The notes below the pieces were generated by a model, which had not been told where the DNA came from, did not search any database, and saw only the letters and a list, made by a program, of their open reading frames with translations. Both the position numbers and the translations under genes were made by a program. Shown in pieces: positions 52,979-60,797 of a stretch of 64,000 nt of DNA. Position 1 is the stretch's first letter, and each line of letters begins with the position of its first letter. Origin of the DNA: Rhodobacter aestuarii (GTDB lineage: Bacteria > Pseudomonadota > Alphaproteobacteria > Rhodobacterales > Rhodobacteraceae); NCBI RefSeq assembly GCF_900156655.1, contig NZ_FTOG01000001.1:186001-250000 (forward strand), read 5' to 3'.

Positions 52979-53218
52979 CTAGGCGCGCTCGTGGTCGTGG
53001 CGGGGCTCGAACGCCTCGTCATCCGCACCCGGCCCATCAAACCCACGCGGATAGGGGTAGGGCCAAGGGTCTTTCCCCTCGGCCTGATGGCAACAGACTT
53101 TCAAGGTGAGATGGTCGCGGAAATCCTTGCGGTAAATCAGCGGGGCCCCGCAATAGGGGCAGGTGTGTTCCTCAAACTTGCCAAAAGGCAATTCGCGGTC
53201 AGGCGAACGGCTTGTCAT
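52979..53218 (-). CDS. Small CPYCG zinc-finger-like protein, copy 2
   Basis: 79 residues from ATG 53218, preceded by GGGAGGAG; an ATG five codons earlier lacks a site. The core HTCPYCGAPLIYRKDFRDHL followed by TLKVCC repeats the C-x2-C-x12-H-x5-C-C spacing of copy 1. The tail is acidic and proline-rich (PWPYPYPRGFDGPGADDEAF). A small zinc-binding cytoplasmic protein is likely; role unknown. Confidence 0.72.
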   Translation of the reverse strand: MTSRSPDRELPFGKFEEHTCPYCGAPLIYRKDFRDHLTLKVCCHQAEGKDPWPYPYPRGFDGPGADDEAFEPRHDHERA

Positions 53219-53281
53219 GGTCTCCTCCCTCAAACGGGGCGCATCCCGTCTGCCAGGATGCGCCCAATCTCGCGCAGCGGC

Positions 53282-53494
53282 TCAATCGCCGCGATAGCCT
53301 TTCTTATAGGCGGCCTTTTCTTCTGGGCTCATGTGGCCATAGCCGTCATCGCTTGGCATGCCGCCCTTGCCGTTTTGATAGCCCTCCCGGCGTTCACGGC
53401 CCTTACGTTCGGCATCTTTGACGTTTTGGCGCTTGGCGGTATCCTCCTGCATCACGCCCAGCCCACCGTATTCGCGATAGTCGTCGTCTTGCAT
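53282..53494 (-). CDS. Small hydrophilic charged protein
   Basis: A 70-residue protein from ATG 53494, preceded by GGAGGAGG. It is almost free of hydrophobic residues: MQDDDYREYGG at the start, then KRQNVKDAERKGRERREGY, ending MSPEEKAAYKKGYRGD. It may be largely disordered. It lies upstream of copy 2 of the CPYCG gene on the same strand, 63 bp away, and may share its transcript. No family recognised. Confidence 0.65.
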   Translation of the reverse strand: MQDDDYREYGGLGVMQEDTAKRQNVKDAERKGRERREGYQNGKGGMPSDDGYGHMSPEEKAAYKKGYRGD

Positions 53495-53673
53495 GGCTTT
53501 GCCTCCTCCTGAAGCGCTGCCTGCGGAGCACTGCCCCTTAGGCAGCATCTTTCAATCTTAGCGCGAGTCGTTTCCCGCACTATGACGCGGATCAAAGCAA
53601 AGGCCCAATTGTGACAGCTTTTGCGAGAATCGGCCCCATTGCCCCGCGCGCGGCCTTGCGGTAAAGGCGCGCC

Positions 53674-55269
53674 ATGAGCAACGCACCCGTCCTCCCGCCC
53701 GAAATCGCCCGCCGTCGGACCTTCGCGATCATCTCGCACCCCGACGCAGGCAAGACCACGCTGACCGAAAAGTTCCTGCTTTTCGGGGGCGCGATCCAAA
53801 TGGCGGGTCAGGTGCGGGCCAAAGGCGAGGCGCGGCGCACGCGTTCGGACTTTATGAAGCTCGAACAAGACCGGGGCATCTCGGTTTCCGCCTCGGCGAT
53901 GAGCTTTGAGTTCCGCAACTATCGCTTCAACCTTGTCGACACCCCCGGCCACAGCGACTTTTCCGAAGACACTTATCGCACGCTCACAGCCGTTGATGCC
54001 GCGATCATGGTGATTGACGGGGCGAAAGGGGTGGAAAGCCAGACGCGGAAGCTGTTTGAGGTCTGCCGTCTGCGCGATCTGCCGATCTTGACCTTCTGTA
54101 ACAAGATGGACCGCGAAAGCCGCGACACGTTCGAGATCATCGACGAGATCCAAGAAAACCTCGCCATTGATGTGGCGCCCGCCAGCTGGCCGATCGGGCA
54201 GGGGCGCGACTTTCTGGGCTGCTATGACATTTTGCACGACCGTCTTGAATTGATGGACCGGGCGGACCGCAACAAGGTCGCCGAAAGCATCAAGATCGAG
54301 GGGTTGGATGACCCGAAACTGGCCGAGCATGTGCCCGCCGAACAACTCGCGCAATTGCGCGAAGAGTTGGAAATGGCGCGTGAGCTTTTGCCCAAATTCG
54401 ACCGGCAAAGCTTTCTTGAAGGGCATCTGACGCCGATCTGGTTTGGTTCGGCGATCAACAGCTTTGGCGTGAAAGAATTGATGGACGGCATGGGGGAATA
54501 TGGTCCCGAGCCGCAGCCGCAACGCGCCGCCGAACGCCAGATTTCGGCGGAGGAGAAAAAGGTCACCGGTTTCGTCTTTAAAGTGCAGGCGAATATGGAC
54601 CCTAAGCACCGCGACCGGGTGGCTTTTGTGCGCCTTGCTTCGGGCCATTTTACCCGTGGCATGAAGGTGATGCATGTGCGCACCGGCAAACCAATGGCCG
54701 TTTCCAACCCGGTTCTGTTTTTGGCGGCGGACCGCGAATTGGCCGAAGAGGCATGGGCCGGCGATATCATCGGCATCCCGAACCACGGCCAGTTGCGCAT
54801 CGGCGACGCGCTGACTGAGGGCGAGAAGCTGCGCTTCACCGGCATCCCGTCCTTTGCGCCGGAACTGTTGCAATCGGTCCGCTCGACCGACCCGATGAAG
54901 GGCAAGCATCTTGAAAAGGCGCTGATGCAATTCGCCGAAGAAGGCGCGGCCAAGGTGTTCAAGCCCGCCATCGGCTCGGGCTTCATTGTTGGTGTGGTGG
55001 GCGCTTTGCAATTTGACGTGCTCGCCAGCCGGATCGAGATCGAATACGGCATCCCCGTGCGCTTTGAGCCCTCGCAATTCACCTCGGCGCGCTGGGTGCA
55101 GGGGCCAAAGGATCTGGTCGAAAAGCTCGTCAACGTGAACAAGCAGCACATCGCCCATGACCATGATGGCGACATTGTCTTCTTGACCCGCCTGCAATGG
55201 GACATCGACCGCGTGACCCGCGACTATGAAGGCGTGAAGCTGAGCGCGACGAAGGAAATGATGCAGTAG
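53674..55269 (+). CDS. prfC: Peptide chain release factor 3
   Basis: 531 residues, the standard length. GTPase motifs: FAIISHPDAGKTTLTEKFLL (G1), DTPGHSDFSEDTYRTL (G3) and TFCNKMDRESRDTFEIIDE (G4), with RARRTRSDFMKLEQDRGISV-type switch I. RF3 recycles RF1/RF2 from the ribosome after termination. Confidence 0.95.
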   Translation: MSNAPVLPPEIARRRTFAIISHPDAGKTTLTEKFLLFGGAIQMAGQVRAKGEARRTRSDFMKLEQDRGISVSASAMSFEFRNYRFNLVDTPGHSDFSEDTYRTLTAVDAAIMVIDGAKGVESQTRKLFEVCRLRDLPILTFCNKMDRESRDTFEIIDEIQENLAIDVAPASWPIGQGRDFLGCYDILHDRLELMDRADRNKVAESIKIEGLDDPKLAEHVPAEQLAQLREELEMARELLPKFDRQSFLEGHLTPIWFGSAINSFGVKELMDGMGEYGPEPQPQRAAERQISAEEKKVTGFVFKVQANMDPKHRDRVAFVRLASGHFTRGMKVMHVRTGKPMAVSNPVLFLAADRELAEEAWAGDIIGIPNHGQLRIGDALTEGEKLRFTGIPSFAPELLQSVRSTDPMKGKHLEKALMQFAEEGAAKVFKPAIGSGFIVGVVGALQFDVLASRIEIEYGIPVRFEPSQFTSARWVQGPKDLVEKLVNVNKQHIAHDHDGDIVFLTRLQWDIDRVTRDYEGVKLSATKEMMQ

Positions 55270-55309
55270 GGCAGGGCGTCACGGAATTTTTTCCTGACTG
55301 CCTTATTTT
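55270..55309 (+). terminator. Terminator candidate after prfC
   Basis: GGCAG (55270-55274) pairs with CTGCC (55298-55302), enclosing a GGAA/TTCC stem with a T-rich loop, and is followed by TTATTTT. The outer and inner stems are separated by small bulges, so the fold is plausible but imperfect. Confidence 0.45.
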
Positions 55310-55429
55310 CTATATTTAGACCGTGCAAGAGTGGGGCCAATTAAAGGGGCGTCATATCGCCTTATTTTATTCATGGCGCTTCTGTGTATTGGTGCACGCG
55401 ACGCGGTCCTGTTTTAGGGTGACAGATTT

Positions 55430-56035
55430 ATGCTTAAGGCGTTACGGGATTTGGTTCAGGCCTGTTTGTTGAGCGAAAGTATTCGGCGAGCGGATGTTGA
55501 TGTGATGTTGTGTCTTGCGGAATCCGATCCAGAAGCATTGCCGCCGCGCGTTTTGGCACTTTTGCATGAATTTGAGACACAGTTTGATCGCAATCCGGCG
55601 GAGCGGAGTGAATACCTCCTGCGATTGTCGCGGATGCTGGAAACGGCGCATGCGCTTTTGCGCCGCCACAGTGCGCTTTATCTGACGCCGCGCTTTTCCA
55701 TGGTTGAACAGGTGCAAGCGCGCGCAAAAGACCTTTGTGAACAGTTGCGCTTGCATGTTCAGCAGTTGCCGTGGCTGGATCAGCGCCATCGTCGTCGCTT
55801 GCTCGACCGGATCGCCGCTTGCGAGTTGGAGGTGATGCGCGACCTAGGCGTTCTGGATGTGATCCGGGGCGGCAGCGCCGATCTTGACGAGGTTTTCACC
55901 GCCCTGCATTGCGAAGATGCGCAACTGCGTGCCTTGATGAGCGAACTGGAAAGACTTGCGCGCGACGCGACCTTTGAGGTTGCGGTGCTGGACCCTGTCA
56001 CGCTGCCGCCGCAAGACTTGCCATCCCTGGCTTGA
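55430..56035 (+). CDS. Helical hypothetical protein
   Basis: 201 residues with no signal peptide or membrane helix and almost entirely amphipathic helix. Arg/Leu/Glu-rich stretches include RRADVDVMLCLAESDPEALP, RLSRMLETAHALLRRHSAL and LLDRIAACELEVMRDLGVLD. I do not recognise a family. It is not coupled to prfC (160-bp gap with a terminator candidate) and is followed by a strong hairpin, so it is probably a single-gene unit. Confidence 0.6.
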   Translation: MLKALRDLVQACLLSESIRRADVDVMLCLAESDPEALPPRVLALLHEFETQFDRNPAERSEYLLRLSRMLETAHALLRRHSALYLTPRFSMVEQVQARAKDLCEQLRLHVQQLPWLDQRHRRRLLDRIAACELEVMRDLGVLDVIRGGSADLDEVFTALHCEDAQLRALMSELERLARDATFEVAVLDPVTLPPQDLPSLA

Positions 56036-56036
56036 G

Positions 56037-56063
56037 AAAGGCGCGGTTTTCGGACGCGCCTTT
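56037..56063. terminator. Bidirectional terminator
   Basis: AAAGGCGCG (56037-56045) and CGCGCCTTT (56055-56063) are perfectly complementary with a 9-base loop. It lies between the convergent hypothetical and dGTPase-like genes. The A/T runs at the stem base serve both directions. Confidence 0.75.
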
Positions 56064-56075
56064 CGCTGGCGGGAT

Positions 56076-57236
56076 TTAGGCGCTTTCCACCAGCCGCGTG
56101 TATTCCTGAATCGCGAACCGATCCGTCATGCCCGCAACGTAATCCAGCACCACGCGGGCAATCTCGGTCCGGCCTTCTTCATTGCCTTTCGCAAGCGCCT
56201 TTGCCACATCGTCTTGCCAATCATCTGGCAACAGCTCGGGGCGCTCCAAAAACAGCGGGAAGAGCGCATTGACCATCCCCGTCACCCGTTTGCGTTCCAC
56301 CACGACGGTCGGCGCGCGATACATGCGGGTGAAAAGGAAGCTCTTGATCGCTTTGATGTTTTGATAAAGCGGTTTGGAGAAGCGAATGATCGGCCCTTGC
56401 ATATTGCGGATGTCATCAACCGATTGCGGCTGCAACGCCTCCAGCCGGTTGCGCGCCACCGCGATCACATCTTCCACCATCACCCCAAAGACGCGCCGCA
56501 GGGCCTCGTGCCGCCGCCGCATCGGGTCCAGCCCGGGGTAAAGCTTATCCACCGTGGCGAAGCACTCCCCCAGCACCGGCAGTTCGCACAGATCGGCTTC
56601 GGTAAAGAGCCCCGCACGCAGGCCATCATGCAGGTCGTGGTGGTTGTAGGCGCAATCATCGGCCACCGCCGCCACCTGCGCTTCAGCCGAAGCATTGGTG
56701 CCAAGCTCCAAATCCCACATCCCGTTCACGCCCGCCAAAGCATAGTTCCACGGCGGCTCCACCGGGCCATTGTGCTTGGCGATGCCCTCAAGCGTTTCCC
56801 ATGTCAGGTTCAGCCCGTCAAAATCGGCGTAATGGCGCTCCAGCTTTGTCACAATGCGTAAAGCTTGGGCATTGTGATCAAAACCGCCATAGGGCTCCAT
56901 CAAAAGCGCCAAAGCATCTTCGCCGGTATGCCCAAAGGGCGGATGGCCCAAATCATGCGCCAAAGCCACCGCCTCGGCCAGATCGGTGTTGAGCCCCAAC
57001 GCCCCCGCAATCGTGCGCGCCACCTGTGCGACCTCAATCGTATGGGTCAGCCGGGTGCGGTAATAATCGCCCTCATGTTCCACAAAAACTTGGGTTTTAT
57101 GCTTGAGCCGACGAAACGCCGAGGAATGGATGATCCGGTCCCGGTCGCGCTGAAACGGGGTGCGAAAGGTCGAATAGCTTTCCTCATGAAGCCGCCCCCG
57201 GCTTGCTTGCGGTTGGCACGCATAGGGTTGCAGCAT
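56076..57236 (-). CDS. dgt: Deoxyguanosinetriphosphate triphosphohydrolase-like protein
   Basis: 386 residues of the HD superfamily: FQRDRDRIIHSSAFRRLKHK, RTRLTHTIEVAQVARTIA, VALAHDLGHPPFGHTGEDAL and DDCAYNHHDLHDGLR. These supply the His-Asp metal site of the dGTPase-like type 2 family. It hydrolyses dNTPs to nucleosides and triphosphate. It is divergent from the iron-sulfur carrier gene across 72 bp. Confidence 0.92.
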   Translation of the reverse strand: MLQPYACQPQASRGRLHEESYSTFRTPFQRDRDRIIHSSAFRRLKHKTQVFVEHEGDYYRTRLTHTIEVAQVARTIAGALGLNTDLAEAVALAHDLGHPPFGHTGEDALALLMEPYGGFDHNAQALRIVTKLERHYADFDGLNLTWETLEGIAKHNGPVEPPWNYALAGVNGMWDLELGTNASAEAQVAAVADDCAYNHHDLHDGLRAGLFTEADLCELPVLGECFATVDKLYPGLDPMRRRHEALRRVFGVMVEDVIAVARNRLEALQPQSVDDIRNMQGPIIRFSKPLYQNIKAIKSFLFTRMYRAPTVVVERKRVTGMVNALFPLFLERPELLPDDWQDDVAKALAKGNEEGRTEIARVVLDYVAGMTDRFAIQEYTRLVESA

Positions 57237-57261
57237 CCTTCACCTCGCCTTGTCGTGGGCC

Positions 57262-57290
57262 CATGTCCTTCCTATACTTATAGTCAGCCC
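57262..57290. promoter_or_regulatory. Divergent promoter region dgt / IscA-like gene
   Basis: The 72-bp gap holds the 12-bp palindrome CTATACTTATAG at about 57272-57283. It includes TATACT, usable as a -10 box for the rightward gene; the symmetry gives a second -10-like element leftward. No clear -35 partner. Confidence 0.35.
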
Positions 57291-57308
57291 AACGACAGGT
57301 TCCAGCCC

Positions 57309-57650
57309 ATGCTTTTGCCCCCCAAAGTGACCCCCCGCGCCTTTGAACGCCTTGCCGCCATCAATGCCAAAGAGCCCGCGCCCAAAGCTTTGCGCGTGGC
57401 GGTGGAGGGCGGCGGCTGCTCTGGCTTTCAATATGATCTGAAACTGGAGGCGACAGCGGCCGAGGATGATATCGTGATCGCGGGCGAGGGCGATTTGGCC
57501 GCGCAAAAAGTGCTGATCGACCCGGTCAGCCTGCCGTTTTTGCAAGATGCGGTGATTGATTACACGCAAGAACTGATCGGCGCGCGGTTTGTGGTGCAAA
57601 ACCCGAATGCGACAAGTTCTTGCGGCTGTGGCATTTCGTTCTCCATGTAA
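57309..57650 (+). CDS. IscA/ErpA-like iron-sulfur carrier
   Basis: 113 residues from ATG 57309. The three conserved cysteines of A-type carriers are in VEGGGCSGFQYDLKLE and NATSSCGCGISFSM. KVTPRAFERLAAI and PFLQDAVIDYTQELIGARFV are typical of ErpA. It passes Fe-S clusters from scaffold to target proteins. The longer open frame upstream lies in the dgt gene and is not coding. Confidence 0.92.
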   Translation: MLLPPKVTPRAFERLAAINAKEPAPKALRVAVEGGGCSGFQYDLKLEATAAEDDIVIAGEGDLAAQKVLIDPVSLPFLQDAVIDYTQELIGARFVVQNPNATSSCGCGISFSM

Positions 57651-57713
57651 CGCCCCGCTTGCCCCAAAGCCCAACCCCCGCCAAACTTGACCCAAGCGGC
57701 AAGGGGCGGGCGG

Positions 57714-59321
57714 ATGGTTCGGGCGAGTGAAATACGGGACGAAAAAACGCTGATAGCGTGGCTGGGCGCGCAGCCAAGGAAAACGCGGCAGCGCGAGGCT
57801 GTGGCGCTTGCCCATCGCGCGGCGATGCGGGTTTTACCGCTGCTCGTGTCAAGCTTGGGGGAGTATTGGGCGCGCAAACGTGATGTGACAGCCCTACCAG
57901 TTTTGCGCTGTGCTTTGATCTCCGGCGCCTATATGGGGCACCCGGCCCCGGATATCAAAAAGGCCGCCGCCGCCGCCGACTCCGCCGCCGCCGCCGACTC
58001 CGTCGCCGACTCCGCCGTCGACTCCTCCGTCGCCGACTCCGCCGCCGCCGCCGTCTACTCCGCCGACTCCGCCTCCGCCGCCTACTCCTCCGCCGCCTAC
58101 TCCTCCGTCGCCGCCTCCGCCGCCGCCGCCGCCTACTCCGCTGACTCCGCCGCCTACTCCGCCGCCGCCGCCTACTCCTCCGCCGCCGCGGCATGGAAGG
58201 CGCTGCGGCAGGATGCCGCTGCGATCGAGGCGGGGGACTTGCCGCTCTCCGCCCCTCTTTGGGCCGATCAAGCACCAGATTGGTTTCAGAAGGCATGGCA
58301 AGCTGCCCAAGGCTGGTTTGCTACAAACCCCGGTCATGATTTCTGGCTCCGCTGGTATGAAGCCGCGCTTGCGGGCCGCCCGCTAACCGGGGATTGGGAA
58401 AGCCACGCGCAGCTTTTGACCGATATTGCGCTGATTGCGGATGAGGACTGGAAAAAGGGTGCGGAGCATGTCGCGGGGCTGATTGCGGAGATTGAGGCGC
58501 GGTATCAGCCCTCTGATTATAGTGGCAATCAGCCTTCGGAGGCGCAGCGTCTCTCTGATGCGCTTCCGTTAGAAGAACAGATCGAAGTCAATCCGGAGAC
58601 TGGTTTGTACCGTTCTGTTCTGCGCCCGGTTGAGAACCCGGTCTTGATCAGTACGCTGCTAGATCGCTTGGGGGACACCCTTGAAGATGCACTAGGTGAG
58701 CGGAACTGCATCACGCGTGACTCACGCGAAGCTCGGGTGATCACGCGTGCGTTGGAGCGGTACCGAGACAATCCTCAGCGTCTCGAATCTGACTTCGCTG
58801 ATTTGGTCGCGAATATGCGGAGGCAATTCGAGAAGGATGGTTTTCCTGATTATGGGGATTGCCGCGCACTCTTGAATGCGTTGGAAGAAATCGTTTTGGC
58901 GCTGCGAGCCAACCATCCCGGAGTTGCAGCCAACCGCCAAGCAATTGCCGCGCAAAAGATCGCTGAACTCGAAAAAGAAGATCGTGAGCTTATCAAAGCT
59001 GCTGAGCCGATACTGGCCGAGATAAGCGAACTCGAGTTGGCCGATGAATTTAGAGAAGATATTGCGGAGATTCTCGCCCCACGGCTGCCTGGGGTGTCGC
59101 GCATTGAGCCAGGGGGCAAAATGCCTCCTTTGCCAGGGGAAGTCAGGGTGTTTTCGCGTGTGGCGAAAATTTCTTTGGCTGGGCGGTTTGAAGAAGTGTG
59201 TTTGAAAATTGATTCCGATCCCAAATACAAAGGCGTTCGAATTGCGACGACTGCGGCTTCTGCAGCGGAGATCATTTATCGCGTCATCGCATTGGGGCTA
59301 AAGCTTTTCGGCGTGCTCTAA
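57714..59321 (+). CDS. Protein with long Ala/Ser/Tyr/Asp triplet-repeat tract
   Basis: 535 residues from ATG 57714. Residues 1-83 are helical and basic (EKTLIAWLGAQPRKTRQREA). Residues 84-160 are a five-letter tract of A, S, V, D and Y. Residues 161-360 are helical, with SAPLWADQAPDWFQKAWQAA and HDFWLRWYEAALAGRPLTGD. The next part has coiled-coil-like stretches (AAQKIAELEKEDRELIKAAE). The last about 20 residues are hydrophobic (IIYRVIALGLKLFGVL), possibly a membrane anchor. Some Ala-repeat proteins of this build are known only as hypothetical. I cannot assign a function. Confidence 0.75.
   Translation: MVRASEIRDEKTLIAWLGAQPRKTRQREAVALAHRAAMRVLPLLVSSLGEYWARKRDVTALPVLRCALISGAYMGHPAPDIKKAAAAADSAAAADSVADSAVDSSVADSAAAAVYSADSASAAYSSAAYSSVAASAAAAAYSADSAAYSAAAAYSSAAAAWKALRQDAAAIEAGDLPLSAPLWADQAPDWFQKAWQAAQGWFATNPGHDFWLRWYEAALAGRPLTGDWESHAQLLTDIALIADEDWKKGAEHVAGLIAEIEARYQPSDYSGNQPSEAQRLSDALPLEEQIEVNPETGLYRSVLRPVENPVLISTLLDRLGDTLEDALGERNCITRDSREARVITRALERYRDNPQRLESDFADLVANMRRQFEKDGFPDYGDCRALLNALEEIVLALRANHPGVAANRQAIAAQKIAELEKEDRELIKAAEPILAEISELELADEFREDIAEILAPRLPGVSRIEPGGKMPPLPGEVRVFSRVAKISLAGRFEEVCLKIDSDPKYKGVRIATTAASAAEIIYRVIALGLKLFGVL
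57963..58193 (+). repeat. In-frame GCC/TCC/GAC/TAC/GTC triplet-repeat tract
   Basis: Seventy-seven consecutive codons drawn almost only from GCC, TCC, GTC, GAC and TAC; units such as GCCGACTCC and TACTCCGCC recur. All but a few codons near the ends finish in C. Slippage in steps of three would change tract length without breaking the frame. Confidence 0.95.
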
Positions 59322-59653
59322 CCCCTTGGCGCGGGCGACCAGCCCGGGCCGCGCCCGACCCCGTGGGGCTTCGACCGTTCGGTGCTGAAAACGCTCCACT
59401 GGAGCGTTTTCCGGGCGCACCTCACCCCACATGGGCGGGCGCATTGCAGCGTTTCAAACAGAACTGACGGCCCAGTTGTTGGCCCCATAAAGTGCCCAGC
59501 ACATCTGTTCCAAAGCGCTCCCCCCGGATCAGGGGCGGCCCGCACCGCACACCCCAAGCCTTCCCCATTCACCTTGGCACAAATATCTGCGGGGTGAATT
59601 GGGCGCAGCCCAAGAGGGGGCGGCGAGCCCCCTGCGCGGCCTCCCAAGCGCCT
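59322..59653. other. Intergenic region with one strong palindrome
   Basis: About 330 bp without a supported gene between the repeat protein and the convergent Hint-domain gene. Apart from the hairpin at 59387-59411 I see nothing convincing; apparent ORFs on both strands look like GC-rich noise. Confidence 0.6.
59387..59411. terminator. Perfect 12-bp palindrome, terminator-like
   Basis: GAAAACGCTCCA (59387-59398) and TGGAGCGTTTTC (59400-59411) are exact complements around a single C. The transcript forms a 10-bp stem with a CACTG loop whose 3' arm ends in TTTT. It lies 66 bp after the repeat-protein stop and can work in both directions. Confidence 0.6.
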
Positions 59654-60649
59654 TCAGTCTTTTTTGCGAAACAGCGCTTCGCGGCCCACCATATCCAGCA
59701 GGTCTTTGCCCGCCTCGGTGCCGAAATGGGGCGTGTGGGTCAGATCGGGCAGGCGGGCGCGGATTTCGGCGGTAAGCTCCTCGGGCATCAGGCTCAGCGT
59801 CGCCTCGCTCACCTGCAGGCTTTCGACGGGCACGCCTTCGGCATAGACGATCTCGTGATGGTCAAAGACCAGCGCATAGTAATCGACATAGCCGCCCTCG
59901 CGCCGCCAGACATGCTCGCCATCGACAAGGTGCTTTGCCTGCACCAAAATCTCGGCGGTGTCGCCCAGCCGCCGCTCGCCGCGCCGATAGAGAAACACCC
60001 GGTGATGCGGCGCGACGACCAGATCGCTTTCATTGCCCAAAGTGCCCGCCGAAATCACCACCGGCGCAAAGCTGCCCAAAGCGCGGAGCGTGGTTTTGGC
60101 CACAAGCCGCACCGGTTGCGGGCCGTTGTCGCGGGTCAGCACGCGCTCGCCGGGGGTGAGCGTCTCAATCGGCCGCTGCGCGCCGCCCGCCATGGTGATC
60201 AGCGTGCCGGTGGTAAAGGCAATGCAGACAAGGTCAGACAGCCGCACATCGCCCGGATCGTCGGTCGCTTCCAAGAGCGTGTAATCCACCCGCGGGATGA
60301 TCGGCGAAAGCGGCAGTGCATAGAACTGATGCGCCTCTTCGTGGTGGATCAGCAAAATATCGACCGTATCGCCCTCGGGCGTGATCATCACATGCCGCGC
60401 CACAAGGCGGATTTGCTCGCCCGCTTGGCCCACCTCTGAGCCCGGGCAAATGATCTGCCCGGCGTCTGGGTCGGCAGAGAGCAGCAGCCGCAGCGGTTTG
60501 GCATCGCGGTCGAGTTGATAAACGTCGCCCGGTTCGCTGAGTGCCGCAAGGTCCAGCGCATCGCCATGATTGGCGCCCGAGGTGACCCAGATCAGGTCCG
60601 CCTCATAAACATGGACAACCTGCGGCGGCAGGTGGGGCGAGGAAGTCAT
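59654..60649 (-). CDS. Hint (Hedgehog/intein)-domain protein
   Basis: 331 residues. A Hint_2-type domain starts with the nucleophile Cys in VCIAFTTGTLITMAGGAQRP (about residue 144), continues IETLTPGERVLTRDNGPQPV, then VVAPHHRVFLYRRGERRLGD and VFDHHEIVYAEGVPVESLQV. The N-terminal 140 residues resemble other Rhodobacterales Hint proteins and contain VYEADLIWVTSG. There is no signal peptide. Hint domains of this bacterial type may self-cleave; the biological role is unknown. Confidence 0.85.
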   Translation of the reverse strand: MTSSPHLPPQVVHVYEADLIWVTSGANHGDALDLAALSEPGDVYQLDRDAKPLRLLLSADPDAGQIICPGSEVGQAGEQIRLVARHVMITPEGDTVDILLIHHEEAHQFYALPLSPIIPRVDYTLLEATDDPGDVRLSDLVCIAFTTGTLITMAGGAQRPIETLTPGERVLTRDNGPQPVRLVAKTTLRALGSFAPVVISAGTLGNESDLVVAPHHRVFLYRRGERRLGDTAEILVQAKHLVDGEHVWRREGGYVDYYALVFDHHEIVYAEGVPVESLQVSEATLSLMPEELTAEIRARLPDLTHTPHFGTEAGKDLLDMVGREALFRKKD

Positions 60650-60797
60650 GGCTGCTCCAACACGTCAGGCACGGTGCCTTTGGCGGTGTTTCGTCTGTTT
60701 CGGTTAATCAGCGCCTGCCCATAGGTCAAGATAAACCGGCTTTCGGGGTGGACGCGGGGGCGCGGCGGCTTAGTTGGGGCGCAAACAGGAGGGATCA

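Noticed and set aside
53452-55197. 581-codon minus-strand frame opposite prfC
   Set aside because: It is antisense to a highly conserved essential-type gene and rich in His/Arg; a classic shadow.
57963-58193. CRISPR array or other spaced direct repeat
   Set aside because: The repeats are in-frame codon triplets inside a coding region, without constant repeat length or unique spacers.
58000-58337. Glycine-rich minus-strand frame opposite the triplet-repeat tract
   Set aside because: The GGC/GGA repeats are simply the complement of the GCC/TCC codons; there is no ribosome site.
59322-59653. Small genes in the gap before the Hint gene
   Set aside because: Open frames on both strands are low-information, proline/arginine-rich and lack ribosome sites.
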